Shown: positions 1 to 14,357, numbered from the stretch's first letter. The stretch: DNA of 64,000 bases from Plasmodium coatneyi (GCF_001680005.1 NC_033567.1:1984001-2048000), one strand, 5' to 3'. Program-made: numbers and translations. The notes: generated by a model not told the origin, from the sequence alone.

Positions 1-3000
1 CCCCCATAGGATGTTCTTCAGTTCATCTGTAGGGAAGAGGGGGAAAATTGATTGGTTAAAAAGAGCATCTTAACGGAGGGGTGGGGGATAGGACTCTCGT
101 ATGCCCTATCAATGAATGGAGCTCTCCTTGTGATGGTTCAGATACATCTCAAAAGAGTGCCCCATTTGGGGGAAGTACACATAAGCACACACAGCGGGGA
201 ATGCTCCTGGAGAGAATCTGCCCTCCCCCGCTTCTTCCCTCGAATAGCATTCCCCTCTGCAGACAGGAACGCAACCATAGGAAAACCCCCTCAGACGCTA
301 CAGATTCATTCAATGTAGATGAAACGCACGGGTATCTACTCAGGCGCACTTCTTCTGAGGGATGCCACAGAACTAACTACGCGGACGTAATTAGCACAGA
401 CGTGACGTCACCCCCCTCAATGTGACCACACAAATATGCACATCTAGTCATGTTGCTCCTTCACCTACTTATGTCGATAATAGCACTGTTCAGGATAGAA
501 CACAATTTCTTCATCCTCTGCGAAATGTTTTTTTTTTCCGTTTGATCATTTTTCCTTTCATCCTTTTCTTCCTCTAATTTCATTTTGTATTTTTTATACT
601 ATTATTTGACTAACAATTATGGGGGAGAAATCATATCACACAAAAAAAAATGAAGATTTCCTTTTTCACGGGGATGCGAAAAAACCCTAATCTGAATTCG
701 CATTTTACTAAAATGTGTTTTGCCAGGGGATGGTAGGGGGGTGTGGAGCTGTTTCGTTCATCTCATCGGAGAAGTTTTTTCCTTTACCTTTTTTTATTAT
801 ATTTTTTTTTTTTTTTTTTTTTTTACCATTCGTTACATTACGTACATTTTTGTATGCGCTAAAATTTGGATCCGTTTAGGCGATGCGGGATAGGTACACA
901 TATTTCCCGCCATGCTCTGTGGGCGAAATCATGCATACGACGTTAAGTCCCTTGGGGATACCCTCATTGTGTCATGCCCAACGATGCACTCCAAAGTAGA
1001 TATCAATGGCAGGCGAAGCATACATTATTCCCTACTGTTACTGCTTTCCTTGCAATGATCATGTTGTGTTAACTTTTTAAGAAACCCTAGATTGAGGAGG
1101 CTATCTGGAGACGGCCCAAGCGTTACAAAGAACGAAGATATCAACACGTTTGTACACATTTTTGTTGAGTAGCCTGATTGGTAAACAAGTCGAATTCACA
1201 AAAAGTGGTAGAAAAAGCAATAGCAATAGAAACAGAAACAGAAAAGGACGCCAACGCAAATACGAACACGACAACCAACGAGCGAAACAAACTCCAGTGT
1301 GCATAAAATAATGACAAACGAAAAGGCTAATCCGTTTCAGAGAGCGAAATTAAAAAGGAAGTTGCTGCATGTAAGTGGGTTAGTAGCATTTTGGGGATGA
1401 TCCCCAACATACCAGTCCACAGCGTTGTAGCACTTTTCAGTTGGCCGTACCCACCCCCCAAAGGTTTTACCAAATGATAAATTAATTCTGGAGAAACAAA
1501 AATGACGCGGTGATACACATGCTGGAAGCTGCACATTCCCCTTTTTTGTCATGTGGTCGGGACGCGATCCAGTAAACGCTTAATCGTTCGCGACGCATCA
1601 AAACACACTCAACTTTTAAGGTCTTTTCGGAAAAACGTAAATTTGTTACCATTAAAAAAAAGAAGCTTTCTGCGGATCAATCACATTCTTACAAAAGCAG
1701 TCAAATAATAGTTCCACCATTTGCCTGTTCCCAAATAAAGTGCGTCATCTGAAAATATTTCAACGGGGTAAAAATTTGGAAAAAAAAAAAAAAAAAAATG
1801 CACACATTCGCTAAGAGCATAAGGTATGTAGGGCAAAATGCCTCATTCGCTAATGGCCTCTATGCGTAAGTATCGCGCACAACTTTTCTTCCAAGTAGCT
1901 CTTATAAAAATCTTCCTTCCCGTTGCCCTTTTCCACACATTTCGTAAGTTAAAAACATTGCATTTGATGTGTTTGCCAAAAGCGCTAAGTGTGTTTCCAT
2001 GACATTTGCGCTGTGGGGAAGGGTCACATGCATGTAAATGACCTTATTCGTGTAAATACAAAGGGAAAAAAAAAAAAAAAAAAATACATGTGTATACAAA
2101 TGTATACAAACATGTAACATAAACGTGTGACCATAGGAGCGATGCGCCATATCCACACAATGGAGTTTTCTGCTAATTAGTCGATGGTGCGTCTCTACCC
2201 CCGCGCGAGTGTTTCAAAATAATAAATTTTAAACTTGTTATACATCCAGACCAGCAGGTTCATGCTTTGCCAAATGTGCATAACGAGATTGCGTTTGTTC
2301 GATTCTCACACAGACTCTGCAGTCCCCTGTTACATCTTATCCATTTACTGCGCAGTCAGCCATGTGCAAAAAAAAAAAAAAAAAAAAAAAAAAGGAAAAA
2401 TGTTAGTACAGCAAAGTGACGGCACTGCAAGAAGGATTACGATTTACCAGCCGAACGGTGAGCAAAAAAACGGACCAACCAAGTAGTCATAAAAATTGCG
2501 AAGCCTTTTAACACTCTGCAAAATAATGCTTGTTCAAAGCGTTCATTTACGTTGCAACAAAATATCTTATGCTTAAAAGTGTTTGATTTTTGGCAAATTT
2601 TCATCACGCCGTGAGTCGGTTAATAAATTTCCAGACAGAATGCATCCCTCGTTTTTACGCCACTCTGTCGTTATTTTTTTGTTAAGTTTCACCAACTGAA
2701 TTTTTTCCTTCTTTTTTTTTGTGTTAAACTGTATGGTTATATCTTCCCTTCTGATGCCTCTACTCCTACATTGCATCCGCTATTTGTTTAGTTATTGATC
2801 GTGCCTTATGTTATATTTTTTTTTTTGTCCAAACTTTTTTTTTTCTTTTTTATGTGACTCTTTGCCGCGAAAAGATTGACCCCTTCTTTTGTGACCTCAT
2901 AAAATTGTTTCATTAAAAAAAGGAAGAAGCGTCCAAGTGTTATAAATTTTAACATAGTTAATGGGTGTGTGCCTTGTGTTATTTTCCCCCTTTGTGACAA

Positions 3001-3591
3001 TTCGTGATTTAAACGCTTACTTCACTTCGATCTGCAGCTTGCTTGCTTGAATTTCCCCGTTGATTTACTTGCACACGCGGAGCTTCACGTAAGTGATGAC
3101 GCCATAAGGGTTCAGGGACCTGTCATGCACTAAAGTTGGAAAATCCGGGGAAAAGCGTTTTTTTTTTTTTTTTTTTTTTTTTGCTGCGCGTTAGCTATTT
3201 ATATAGCCCCGTTTTTTCCTTTTTTAATATGCACAGTTAGAAGCCAAGTGTGAAGCGGTAGCGAGGACGTCAAGGGGGTCACTCCTTGCATGCTCGCTTA
3301 TACGAATGTGCAGTCGTACACATCATGCACATCACCTATGTGCTTGCCATGTTCGCCTCGTTTCTGCACATCTTCATAGAACATATCACCCTTTTATAGT
3401 AATTTGAAAAGGAATATAATCCCCCTCTCTGCACGTTAGACTAACCAATTGGGAGTTCTCTCCTGTGGTTACTCCAGCAACTGAGTGTACAGGGTGAAGT
3501 AGCAGCCGAGAACGCATGTGTTGTGCACCGGTCGCTATAATTCCCCACCCCAAGAAAAGAACCCAGAAATATAGTTATAATTCCCTCCAGA
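1..3591. other. Intergenic/upstream region, no secure gene
   Basis: The stretch before the SCC2-like gene is mostly AT-rich with long poly-T and poly-A runs (about 801-824, 1781-1798, 2369-2393, 3160-3182). Positions 1-430 are more GC-rich and have short ORFs on both strands, none with a recognisable domain. The only possible coding signal is the candidate exon at 1311-1370, listed separately. The last few hundred bases probably hold the promoter and leader of the gene starting at 3592. I found no tRNA or other RNA gene. Confidence 0.5.
1311..1370 (+). CDS. Weak candidate first exon of a small gene
   Basis: An ATG opens 20 codons (MTNEKANPFQRAKLKRKLLH) and runs in phase 0 straight into a strong donor, GTAAGT at 1371. 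Downstream, protein-like frames follow a TTTTCAG acceptor near 1440 (THPPKVLPNDKLILEKQK) and near 1504 (NDAVIHMLEAAHSPFLSCG). These last two sit in different frames, joined only if one A is added to the run before 1503, and the first junction does not keep phase with exon 1. So this is either chance, a degraded gene, or a gene with an assembly error. The opposite strand also has protein-like ORFs here. No family recognised. Confidence 0.2.
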
Positions 3592-6500
3592 ATGTTCAGA
3601 AGTATCATCCCAACCACGGTTGGGCTGAACAATTCCAAGTACGTCCATGCGAACATCGATGAGGAATACGATTTGTGCGAATCAAATGACAGCTCGGTGA
3701 AGGAAAGAAACAAAACAAATGATGAAGCTACGTCGTCAAAACGTATTCTAAGTGCGTCCAACTCGTACAACATAAAAATTAGCCACCTGGAAAATTGCAA
3801 GACGCCGGAAGAACTAGCACTGAAAATTTTAAAATCGCAAAATTTTCAAAATAAAAGAAAATATACAAATGAAGATCATATCCCGTGTGAAAAGAAAAAA
3901 ATAAAAAATGCACACGTAAATAATGAACGAATAATTTACTCTAAAAATGCATGTCCCTATGGGAGATATTCCTCGTCCTCATCATTGGGAAGACAAACTA
4001 CTCAGACCTCCAATTTGGGGAACTTCAATTTTTATAGGGGCCCCCCCGATCGTTATATGTACCATGGTGGGCGTTACTCCTCTGAGAGAAGACTGGACAG
4101 GGATGTGCTTCCACCCAGGAACTCTTCCAACTTTCACGGTTTTATAGACAACTCTAACCGGTTATGTAACACATATAGGAGGGAACAAAGTGGGTTCTCC
4201 AACATCCACTGGTCTCACAACAGATGCGAAGAAATGAGCAGTGAACCCGCCATCCTGAATAGTTGGAACCACATCGACCAAAGGGTAATAAACGAAATGG
4301 ACAAAATGAAGTTAGCTTGTAAGTATCGGTTTAGCACCTTCAAGAAGTTCGATAGAATTGGAATACCTCCTGGTAGGAACAACATCTTTAGTGAACCCCC
4401 CCGCGTGGTGTCAAAAGGAATGGAAAAAACCTACACTGGGGAAGCCTTCCCCGAAGGAGCTCATGATAACGCCATTGACGTGGAGGTTGTCTATGACCAC
4501 CTGTCTAGTTATAACCCGGAAAAAGTAGATCCGACTGATGAGGAACGCCTAAAGAAGCCCCCACCGGATGACGCAACATTGCAGGATCTACCGCAATCAC
4601 TGCCTACCAAGGACGCACAAGGGGAAGAAAAGCACACGTATAAGGACCCCCCAGATGGTACAACCCATCATTTGAAATGCCAAGACGATAAAGAAAGTAA
4701 CCCAGTTAGCACATTAGCAAAGGCAAAGGAAGGGGATGAAAATGGGGATTCATCACAGGGAGGAAAATCCATACCCGACATGCCTAACCAGAAGAGCGTA
4801 CAAAAAAAAGATGGAGCAGTAAGCCTGTGGAGGGAACCCATCCAGATAGAGGGGACCGCAGAAAGTCCAAATAAGGTGGTCAAAGTGCATGACATGCAGA
4901 TAAAAGAGATGGAATCGAAATGGGTAGAGGTGCCACGTGGCGAAAATGGGCAGAACTTGGAAGGGGGCATAGAGGCCGACGTAGAATCAGACGTAGACGA
5001 GGAGGAAGAATCGCCCCAACCAGATGACCCAAAAGATAACGCCAACAGGTGCATGCAAAACGACTTGGAGCAAAACAAAAAAATGATGGTGACCAACGAT
5101 TGTAACGTTTCTATCCACCCGAGGGAGAATAACAGAAGTTGGGCCCAGCTGGAACAGCACATGGACTCCTTCCTAAATATCAGTCCTACCGACATGAATA
5201 AAAATAAAAAGATGAAACGAATAGTGACCTCCCTAGAGGGATGCCTCAAAAATGATAAGCACATGGTTTACGATGAAGGAAGCAAAGTCGAACTCGTGTT
5301 GGAAAAAATTTTCGCAAATGTGAAGGAATTTCTTAGTAAGGAGATCTGTTACAGAAGAGGTCGGAAAAAGGACATGGCGTCGTCTTATGAAGGGGAAAGG
5401 GAAGGAGAAATCAGACATGCCCAGGGGAGTGGCACGTACAGTAATGTGGAGGATGATCACAGCACGGTGGACGAACAGGACGAGGTTTCCCAAAGCGGAA
5501 GTGACACCCGAAACAACGCTGATGAAGCGGGTGAGGCAGTCCCCGAGGGAGAAGGTGTGCCGAGAAGTAGAAGCAAAGGTGGTAATAAAGGTCGTAGTAA
5601 GGGTGGCACAAAAAATGCACCACATAGTAACCCACATAATGGCGAGAAACGGCGTGGCGCAAACTCTTCACGAAGCGCCAAGCAGCCAAACGAAGCCGTC
5701 ATGATTGACCTCATATATGGACACTACAACATCCTGCTGTATCTGATTCTGCTCAATTTCGAGTGCTTCAAAAAATACGTAGACACAGAGGAACTAAACG
5801 AAAAGGTCCTAATAAACCTAAAGATCAATTTTAAAAATGTTGTCCTGAAGTTATGTCAGTGCGAAATAAAAAATCGAGTCATTCAGTTCTACCATGTGCA
5901 TGAGACCTACCTAGTACAGCTAAACTGGGTTTATGAAAAGTGCCTTCTCTACCTTTCCGACTTTTATGCATACATAGAGGAGTATGACACTGTCCTGGTT
6001 AACCTCCTTGACCTGTGCACCTTGACCCTCCAGACGAATTACAATGTGCAGAACATTATTGTGAATTCCTGCAATTTGTTGCTAAAACTTTTTAGAAACA
6101 AGAATCGAAAAAAAATGAAAAAATATGTCCTAGACGATATTCTATCCAATATAAATAATGTCCACTTTAGGTACAACAAATTGAACTTCCGAAATAGCCA
6201 CGTGAACTCCACGTATATACACCTGACTACCTTCCTGCTTATTAAAATTGCTGATTCGTTTTCGCACTATGAGGGTGATTTGAAGAGGAAGTATTTTCTG
6301 GACCGTCAGAGGGGAGGCGGAAGCAAGGGCAAATCAGCCAAGAGGAAAATCCATGACGACTTCCACAGTGAGACGGACAACCACGATGAAGACGATGATG
6401 ATGAGTACTATCCGGGAGGGGGCCCCAAGGAAGCACACAACAGAAGCAGACGCAACGTCAGGGGAAGTGAAGACCATGAACAGTCTGACCAATCGCTCAG

Positions 6501-9500
6501 CTTAAGCATCTTCACAAGCGAAGACGATCGCAGCAGCACCTGCAGTGGAGAACCCCCCAAAAGAAGTCACCCAAAGGGAGGAAAGAAAACACGTACCACT
6601 GGTAGGGAACCCCCCAGACAGAACCAAATGAATGCAAAAAAGGAAAAATCAAAATACTCGTTAAGGAAAAAAAAAACAACAAAGCGTGACCCCCACTATT
6701 ATTACCATGTGAGCAGCACACATGAATACGAATCGGACAACAAGGAGGAGGACAAAAAAGGAGAAGCAAATATTTGTAATAAAAAGAAAAAAAAAAAAAA
6801 AAAAAAAAACATTTTAACAATGGAAAAAAAGGGGAACCCAAAGAGTGCGAAAAACAACGCAGAAAAGAAAAGCAACAATTTAATTAACACATCCGCCGGA
6901 AGGGAAAAAGACCCCTCGGAGGAAGCACTCAACCAGTACATGATGAGGAAGAACTTCAAGAGGCTAAACAGTATAGTCAATTATATACTCATAGAGATTA
7001 TCGAAAAAACACTCTACCAAGACAACAAAAATGCGAAAACCATTTTGCAGTCCCTCTTTCTGGACCTAATAAAATGCTGCGACAATCCCCTATTCAGCAT
7101 AAGTACACTTTTTGTGAAAAATTCTATTCACATATTCTTTGACGTCATTAACAATAGACATGAAGGAAATGTAAAGGAGACTTGTCTCTTTGTATTAAGG
7201 TACATTCTGAAATATACGTTTAATATTTACAACTATGTGAATGACGCTTGGTTCCATTTGTTGTATAACTTGAACCAGGAGCTGTGCCAGAATAAGTTCA
7301 TAAAACCCTTCTTCCAATTGGACGGTTTTAAGGAAGCCAAGGAGGGTCTCACAACCGCGGATTGCATCACGGGGGAAAATATTTCGGAGAGAAAAAAGAA
7401 AAACGCAAAGGGGAAGGGGAAGAAAGGGCCAAAGGAGGAGGTACTTAGTGCAAAGCAAGGGGAACATCCTCCCGCAGAAATGATGAAACTCCTCAGGTGC
7501 TGCGACGAGGTGCAAAAAAAAGATCAACTGCTCAGGTGCCAGCAGTGTGAATCGCTCTACCACAAGACGTGCATTTACAAAGAGGCAAAGCAGATGAACA
7601 CGCAGAGGGTCATTCCCCAGGAGGATATCACCAGGAACTACAACAGCCTTTGCCAAACAGGAAAAGATGACCAAACGAAGGGCAACAAAAAAAACAGTCA
7701 TTGCAAAGGCCTAGACGAGGATAACACGAATCATGTAGAAAATTTGTTGCACTCCTCCAACGTAGCAGAACACACCTGCGATAACTGCAAAGTGAGAAAC
7801 ATAATCAAAGGAGTTATCATAAGAGAGGCGCAAGGGAACAACACCTTCTTAAATAGCAAATTTAGGAGGAAGAAAGAAAAGAATAAGGGCTTTTACTGTT
7901 TTGAAAAATTTGTGAATAAACTGAAGGCCTTCGTCGTGTATTACTACTATATATTGGTACACCTGAAGTTTGACAAGGTAATTGAAGGAATAGACAGGAA
8001 CTGCAATAATGTGTACTCCTACATACTCATCCTGTATAATGATTTTTTGTGCGTGGATGGGGATGCAGGGGAGAAAACTGTCAAATGCGTCACGGGCGAA
8101 AAGGGGAAGAAGAAAAGGAAGGGACTCCCTCCTGTGAAGGGTGCCACGCCCCTGCATGGTACCACTTCCTTCAATGTAGATAAGTCTACCCGTGTGAGTA
8201 AATTCACCCAGATGCTGTGCCACGAATACAGAAACGCCGACAGGAAGGATGAGGAAGCCCTGACCAAATGCACCAGCGCACATAACTTTGACATTTATAT
8301 AAATATCGTGTGGAGGATTCACCTCTACTTTTCCTTCTACGACTATTTCTTCGTAGCCCTGAATCAGCTCTTCTACATCCTCTACGAAAACGGAAGCAAA
8401 AACCTCAGGTACTACAGCATCTCCATAATCAGCAATATTATAAGTGACAACTACCTATACTTGAAGTGCAAACACACGCAGAATATTTTAATGTCCTGCC
8501 TGACGGATAATTATCTAAAGGTGAGGGAGTACACCTTATACATCTACTACAACTTCTGCAAGAATTTCCTGGAGGTAGAAAATTTCTCCAATTGGAATCA
8601 ACATATGCGTGGAATAAACAAACCTGCGATCAGTAGTACCCACACAAATGAGGAGAAAAATGCACTAGACGCGAAGAAAAAACTCAATCATTACCATCGT
8701 AACGAACCGATCGACCTGAACCAGTTCATAACAGACGAAATTGTAGACTCCATTAGGCGGTGCTCGAAGGACATAAAAATCAGCATTCGAATTGTCAGTG
8801 TGAAAATTTTAAAATATATCGTCTATTTTAATGTCTACGCGAGGAGGTACCCTGGGGAAGAAAAACAAACAACCAGCGAGGATGACAATGGGAAGCAGGA
8901 GCAGAACCAAGTAAACGGTGAGGGCCCCCACCAAAGCAGCCGAACCGATTGCATCAGAGATAACCTGTCAATCATGAACGACCTGATCGAGCGGTACGTG
9001 TCCACCTTCGACAACGAAACGATGAAGAGCGCCGTCCTCGAAATATTCATCGACATTTTCTTCATTAACATATTCACGCAAGCGAAATGGAAAATGGAGA
9101 AAAGGGAAGGCACCCCAGAGGTAGACCCCCACCAGAATGTGCATGCCCATGAGGAGTACACAAACAACCAACACTGTAGAGGATACGAATCGGAGGAAGA
9201 AATAGAATCAGTCTGCATGGAGCAGGATCCCACCATACAAATAAGAATTGAAAAAAATATCTACACCCTCTTCATTCATCTTCTTTACGTAATGAAAAAT
9301 AAACATAACATAAACATAGTCAGTAAGATGCTCTCCCACATGGAGAAAAATGTGAGGACGTATGAGGACAAATTGGGATCAGTTCTGAACTTTCTGAGGG
9401 AAGATGACAAGGTGGGGACGCGAGGGGGAGGGCATCCCCACGGCGGTGCCAACACCGACGGCCCCTCGGGTAACACCAAACCGGCGGCAAAAAGTTGTTA

Positions 9501-12500
9501 CAAAAGTGGTTACAAAAATGGGCACAAGCGTGGAAGCAATTTACCCACCCGTGGAGCATGTTGGACGGGAAAAGTAAGATCCAAGAACCATCTAATGAGC
9601 AAAAAAAACGCCGACATTTCGATGGATGAGAAGGATCCCCCCGAGGATGCAGAAACAACGCTCAGCCAAACGAAAGAACAAAGCAACCTTCTAAAAATTA
9701 AGAACAGCATTTACAACATATACCTGAGCAACTCATACAAGTACCTACAAATACTGAAGAAAAAAAAAGTGAAGTATGTGCTAGAAGTCTGGATCCATAA
9801 TTTGATTTGCCTCTTCATCAGAAGTAGAAGAAATAGTTCCCTCGAAAAAGAGACCAAAAAAATTATAAACATTTTTACCATTATTATAGAAATTATGCCC
9901 AGCCTATTTATCAGATATATGGACTTCTTCTATCCATACATTTACAACAATGATGTGTCGAAGGATGTATGTGAGTTATTGTCGTCTATTATTCCCCACT
10001 GTAAATTGGACCTGAAGTTAAAGTTCCAGTTTAAGAGGGTCCACTTTAATAACTCTCTTCTTTACCATCAGAATATTTTCATATCCAGATCGTATGTCCA
10101 GCTGCTCTGCACCCTACACACGTATATCTTTTCAGACTTCTTCTATTTCAAGACGTATATTGAGGAGTGTCTTATAAAGCTACACAAATACAAGTTGTGT
10201 TTTCTAATAAATAATTACGTGGTGCAACTGAACGACTTCGTGCGTGAATTCCAGTTCATGACTCAGGAGGAGAAAGAGCACCTGCGGGGGAAACTCTGCC
10301 AGGCGTATGATCATACATTACAGGTTAACGGTGCAAAGGGGGAAAACCACCCCGACGAATTCTTCACCTGCAATCTCATCGATATGCCATATGAACAATT
10401 TGTAAACCACCTAGACCAGTACAAAAAACACATCTTCGACATTTTCTGCGTGACGCATACCGATGTGCAGAATTTAGATAAACATGCCTGGCTCATTTCT
10501 GTGATGATGGAATTTATTAACGTTAATAAAATTGTTGTGAACGATGTGTATACCGAGGGGGTGGACCTTCATACGCATGTCTGGGTGGGGAACACAGATG
10601 AGGTAAACAGAAAGAACCCCCCAAATGGGGACAAAGCTGGACAATCAAACCAATGCACAAAGAAGAAGCAGAAGGCAGATCAGCAACAATCCGATGACAA
10701 CCAAACGAACAGCGTAAAATATATTAAACTGTCTGATATAGCAAAACGCGTCCAAATTTACAGCCAAGGAATTCTCTACTTCGAGTTTATGTTCAATAAT
10801 GAGGTCGACTACATTAACAAATGGAATACTGTCAAACTGAAAAATGAAATAATTACAGAAATTATTAGGAAAAAAATTAGCACCAAGAAGATAGAAAAGT
10901 TTGTCGATATATGTAACTACAAATTTTATGATCTGTCGTTTATTGTGGTGAATCTCATTGTAGACTTGTTCTACATTTCCAATGATGTAAAATACAAATG
11001 CTTCTTCCTCCTATGCTTAAGTAAAATTCTGTCCAACTTTTACAACTCCCACTTTATTAACGACTTGAAATTGAGAAATGTTTTTTTTTTCTGCATCAAT
11101 TCTTTTAATCCAATTTTGCAGAAGAATTTTCTCTACACACTGCTGCAGCTGATTAAGACATACGAGCAGTTCCTTAACAACAAGGATAATTTGCTCCTCG
11201 CGCAAAGTATGAACAGGGGGAAATGCGAAAGTCAACTGCAGGGGGGAGGAGCAGTATGCTTGTATCCCCCACTGAACAACATAAAAATGCGAAAAAAGGG
11301 AAAATGATCACCAAAACCGGGGCAAGCGCTAATCATAGGAAGTGCCTAAAAGGGGACAGTAAAAGCACGCACAATATTAAACGAAACGGTAAAATGGGTA
11401 ACTGCCACGCGGGCGAACCTACAAATGGGGAAGAACCCCCCCCCTCGGATGTACCCCATAATGGCGTTTTAAACCGAAGTGAAGACACACACAGATTCCA
11501 TTTTGACACTCCCAATATAAGTAGTCATGACGAACCAGGAAAAGACAACCACCAGGAGAGAATCAAAAGGGAGGCAACCCTAGAAGAGGAGGAGGAAGAC
11601 ACAAGCGAACCACACAAAAAGAGTCACACGAAAGGACAGAAGGAACCAAATAACACACTACTGATGAGTAATGAACAAGTTACGGGTAGTCCCAACTTGG
11701 GAAACCCAGACAATGGACACAACAACGATATCATACACGTCCTCCTGGTGGCCTCCCTATTTTCTCAGAAAATTATCGACCTGCTCAGTGTGAACCGCTT
11801 TATATACACAGACTGCTCCGCAGAAGAACTGTACTTAATTAAAAATTTAGGAATTCAAATTTTGGGAAATTTGTACAAAGAGGGATTCATCCAAGGGACG
11901 AAAATCTGCCCTAGCATTTTCTGCCTCTGTTTTACACCAGACATGAAGTTAAAAAATAGAAGTGAAAAAATTATAAACTGCATTTTGGAGAAAGAAAGTT
12001 ACAACTTTGTAAACAACCTGGCGGAGTGCCTACAGCATATGCTCTTCTACTTAATAGAAAATCACTACATGTTCAGTACATTTGATAAGGGAGGCTTCGA
12101 CAACCAGGAGAGAACTCATGCAATGCGTAGCCTTAGCGACTTCCTACCCGTAGATACAATCCTGTTTAACAAAATGGAGCAACCCTTCTTCCAGTGCCTC
12201 CTAGATATCTACGATCGTTTATCCAACAAAAATTTAAAAATGAAATATGTCAAAACGGTACTTAAAGAAATCGAAAATGCGTGCCACCTAGTGTTGTATG
12301 AGAAGGTTCGAAGTTTCATACGGGATGTGGGTTCCAAGTACAACGCCTCCACGGGGGGGGCAACACATGCAGAGGGTACCAGTAGAGATGGCTCCAACGT
12401 GAACGTCTCCGTTCGTATTCCACAGGTGAGGGATATCTACGCGCTCATCGTGAGGAAGTACATGCCACAGAGTAGGTCCAGCGGCCGGAGCAACGATCCG

Positions 12501-13860
12501 ATTGATAGTGGCTCCGATTCGTCAGCCCCGAAGAGGGCTACTAGAGGTAATACAAGGGGGAATAACCGATCAGGAAGAGGAGCAACCAACGGAGATAACC
12601 ATATCCAACTGGAGGAGAAGAAGCCGTCTAAGCATAGCAGCAAAAGAATGAACAAGGACGAGCAGACATCGACTTGCTCCAATTCCAAGTCGAGCGAAAA
12701 TCTCATCGATGAAGACATTTCCGACGTAGGAACTAGCTCAGAACAGAACGGCGACGAAAAAAACATAATCGAAAAAATAAAAAAAAAATACAACCACCTT
12801 GTGCACCACCAGATGAACGTAGACGAATTTACCTATATTAACTACTTCCTTTTTTTGTATATTCAAATTCTAACCTACCTTCTCTCTTACCTGAACTTTA
12901 CAACATATAACGAAATGGCGCTACTAATTCATGACATAAACAAGGTGTACTATATTATTTCGTCCACCGTTAACATAAGCTCGGAGGGGGACAGCCCCAA
13001 GTGCAACCACAGTTACTTCCACTCCAACGATGAACGAATTGATGAACGAATCGATGAACGCATGCAGGAAATCTCCCACGAAGATGAAATGAACCATGAA
13101 GGGGAAAGAGAAAATTTCTCTAGGGTAAATTTGAACCTCTGCAAAATTAAGTGCTTTGCCATGGTGCTGCTAAACAGTTTGACCAACCACTTGGTGCGGC
13201 ATTACCAGGTGGACACCTCCAGGTAGGTCAACAAAAAGGTGAACGCCACGCAAGAGCGGGAAAAGAAATAGGGGTTGAAACTGCACATCCCCACCATTAT
13301 TCATTATTCATTATTCAACCCATTTTAAAAAATACATGAATACCGACCCACTGCGTGATGTGCATCACCCCTTCATACATGCATATACACATACATATAT
13401 CTATATACATATATATATATATACATGTCCCCCGCTTAGACTGAACGAACTGATCGAAGAGGACAACGCGAAGGAAAACAAAATAGAGGAAGAAGTCAGA
13501 GAAGAAAAAAAAAACATCCTCAATTATTACGAATACATATATCAGTGCATCGAAATATTTGTAGAAGACAATGCGGTCGTCATGGAAAAGCACGCTAGAC
13601 ATAATTTAAACGTGCATAACTTGGGCACCCACAATTTAAATAGTGACTACATAAATGGGCTTATGAATGTAATGATCCTGGGAGGGTGAAGTGGGCGCAT
13701 AATCTGCACGTGCCACTTGTACGATCCGCATGCAGAGGATGATGCTTCACGCATATATATATTCCCCCTCACCCTCTCTTCACCCCCTTGCAGGATGGAA
13801 AAAACAAAAAATTCGCACAGAAAAAAAAACAGAGGGAAGTCTCAAGGCAAAGAAGATTGA
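3592..13860 (+). CDS. SCC2/NIPBL-like cohesin loader (split by a frame break)
   Basis: Probable cohesin-loading subunit: in the family it loads the cohesin ring on chromatin in the nucleus. The first ORF (3592-11307, 2571 codons) has a disordered acidic/Asn-rich N-terminus, a PHD-like Cys/His cluster at about residues 1303-1327 (CCDE, CQQC, YHKTC) closing with CDNCK near 1395, then HEAT repeats typical of SCC2: a 'LTDNYLKVREYTL' segment followed by 'DIKISIRIVSVKILKYI', and later 'LFIRYMDFFYPYIYNND'. The second ORF (11223-13226) continues the family's C-terminal region (GTKICPSIFCLCFTPDMKLK). Frames differ by -1. A 35-nt GT-AG removal (11207-11241) or a 77-nt one (11262-11338) would restore the frame, as would one missing base. 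Then introns 13223-13439 and 13686-13793 join two short 3' exons, ending MEKTKNSHRKKN...KED at 13860, about 3300 residues. HEAT family assignment is by pattern, fairly sure; the last exon is less sure. Confidence 0.8.
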
Positions 13861-14357
13861 CCCTGAAGAAAAATCCCTAGCCGAGTCGCAACGCGTCCGT
13901 AAATCGTCCTCAATTATGCTACTACTGAACCGCGCCGTTGCTACATATATATGGCTCCATGCTCTTGATCTGTGGAGCTGTTCTTTGCACATTGTTCGAC
14001 GTATTGAGGCAGAACGAAGCGGAACACACCCATAACGTTGTAATTGTTTCATTTATTTTATTTTTTTTGGTTCCCATTTTACAATTATTTATCCTTTTTT
14101 ACGAATAAGGATGTGTATGTTAAAGTTAATATGCGGCTTACACCCCCATGTGGCTACACAAAACAGGTGGAATTTTTTTTTTTTTTTTTTTTTTTAAACC
14201 AGGGGAGATATAACCAAAAGGAAGGTTTATCTTCAATTGTGTGAAACGCAAAGGGGAAAACACAAAATTTGTTCATATATTTGTTCATTCATTTGTTTGA
14301 ATTAAAATGTGAAAAAAGTGTTTGTCACTTGTTTGTCGTCTTTTTTTTTACAAAACT
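13861..14357. other. Convergent intergenic gap, nothing seen
   Basis: It lies between the 3' end of the SCC2-like gene and the 3' end of the small minus-strand gene. It has poly-T near 14168-14194 and short AT repeats. A 101-codon ORF at 13730-14035 overlaps the last SCC2 exon in another frame and has no recognisable content. Confidence 0.5.

Noticed and set aside
2290..2312. GTTCGATTC, like a tRNA B box
   Set aside because: No A box or acceptor stem pairing at a suitable distance.
4668..5264. 198-codon minus-strand ORF
   Set aside because: It is antisense to the low-complexity N-terminus of the SCC2-like gene and is Ser/Phe/Leu-rich, the mirror of Lys/Glu/Asp-rich coding sequence.
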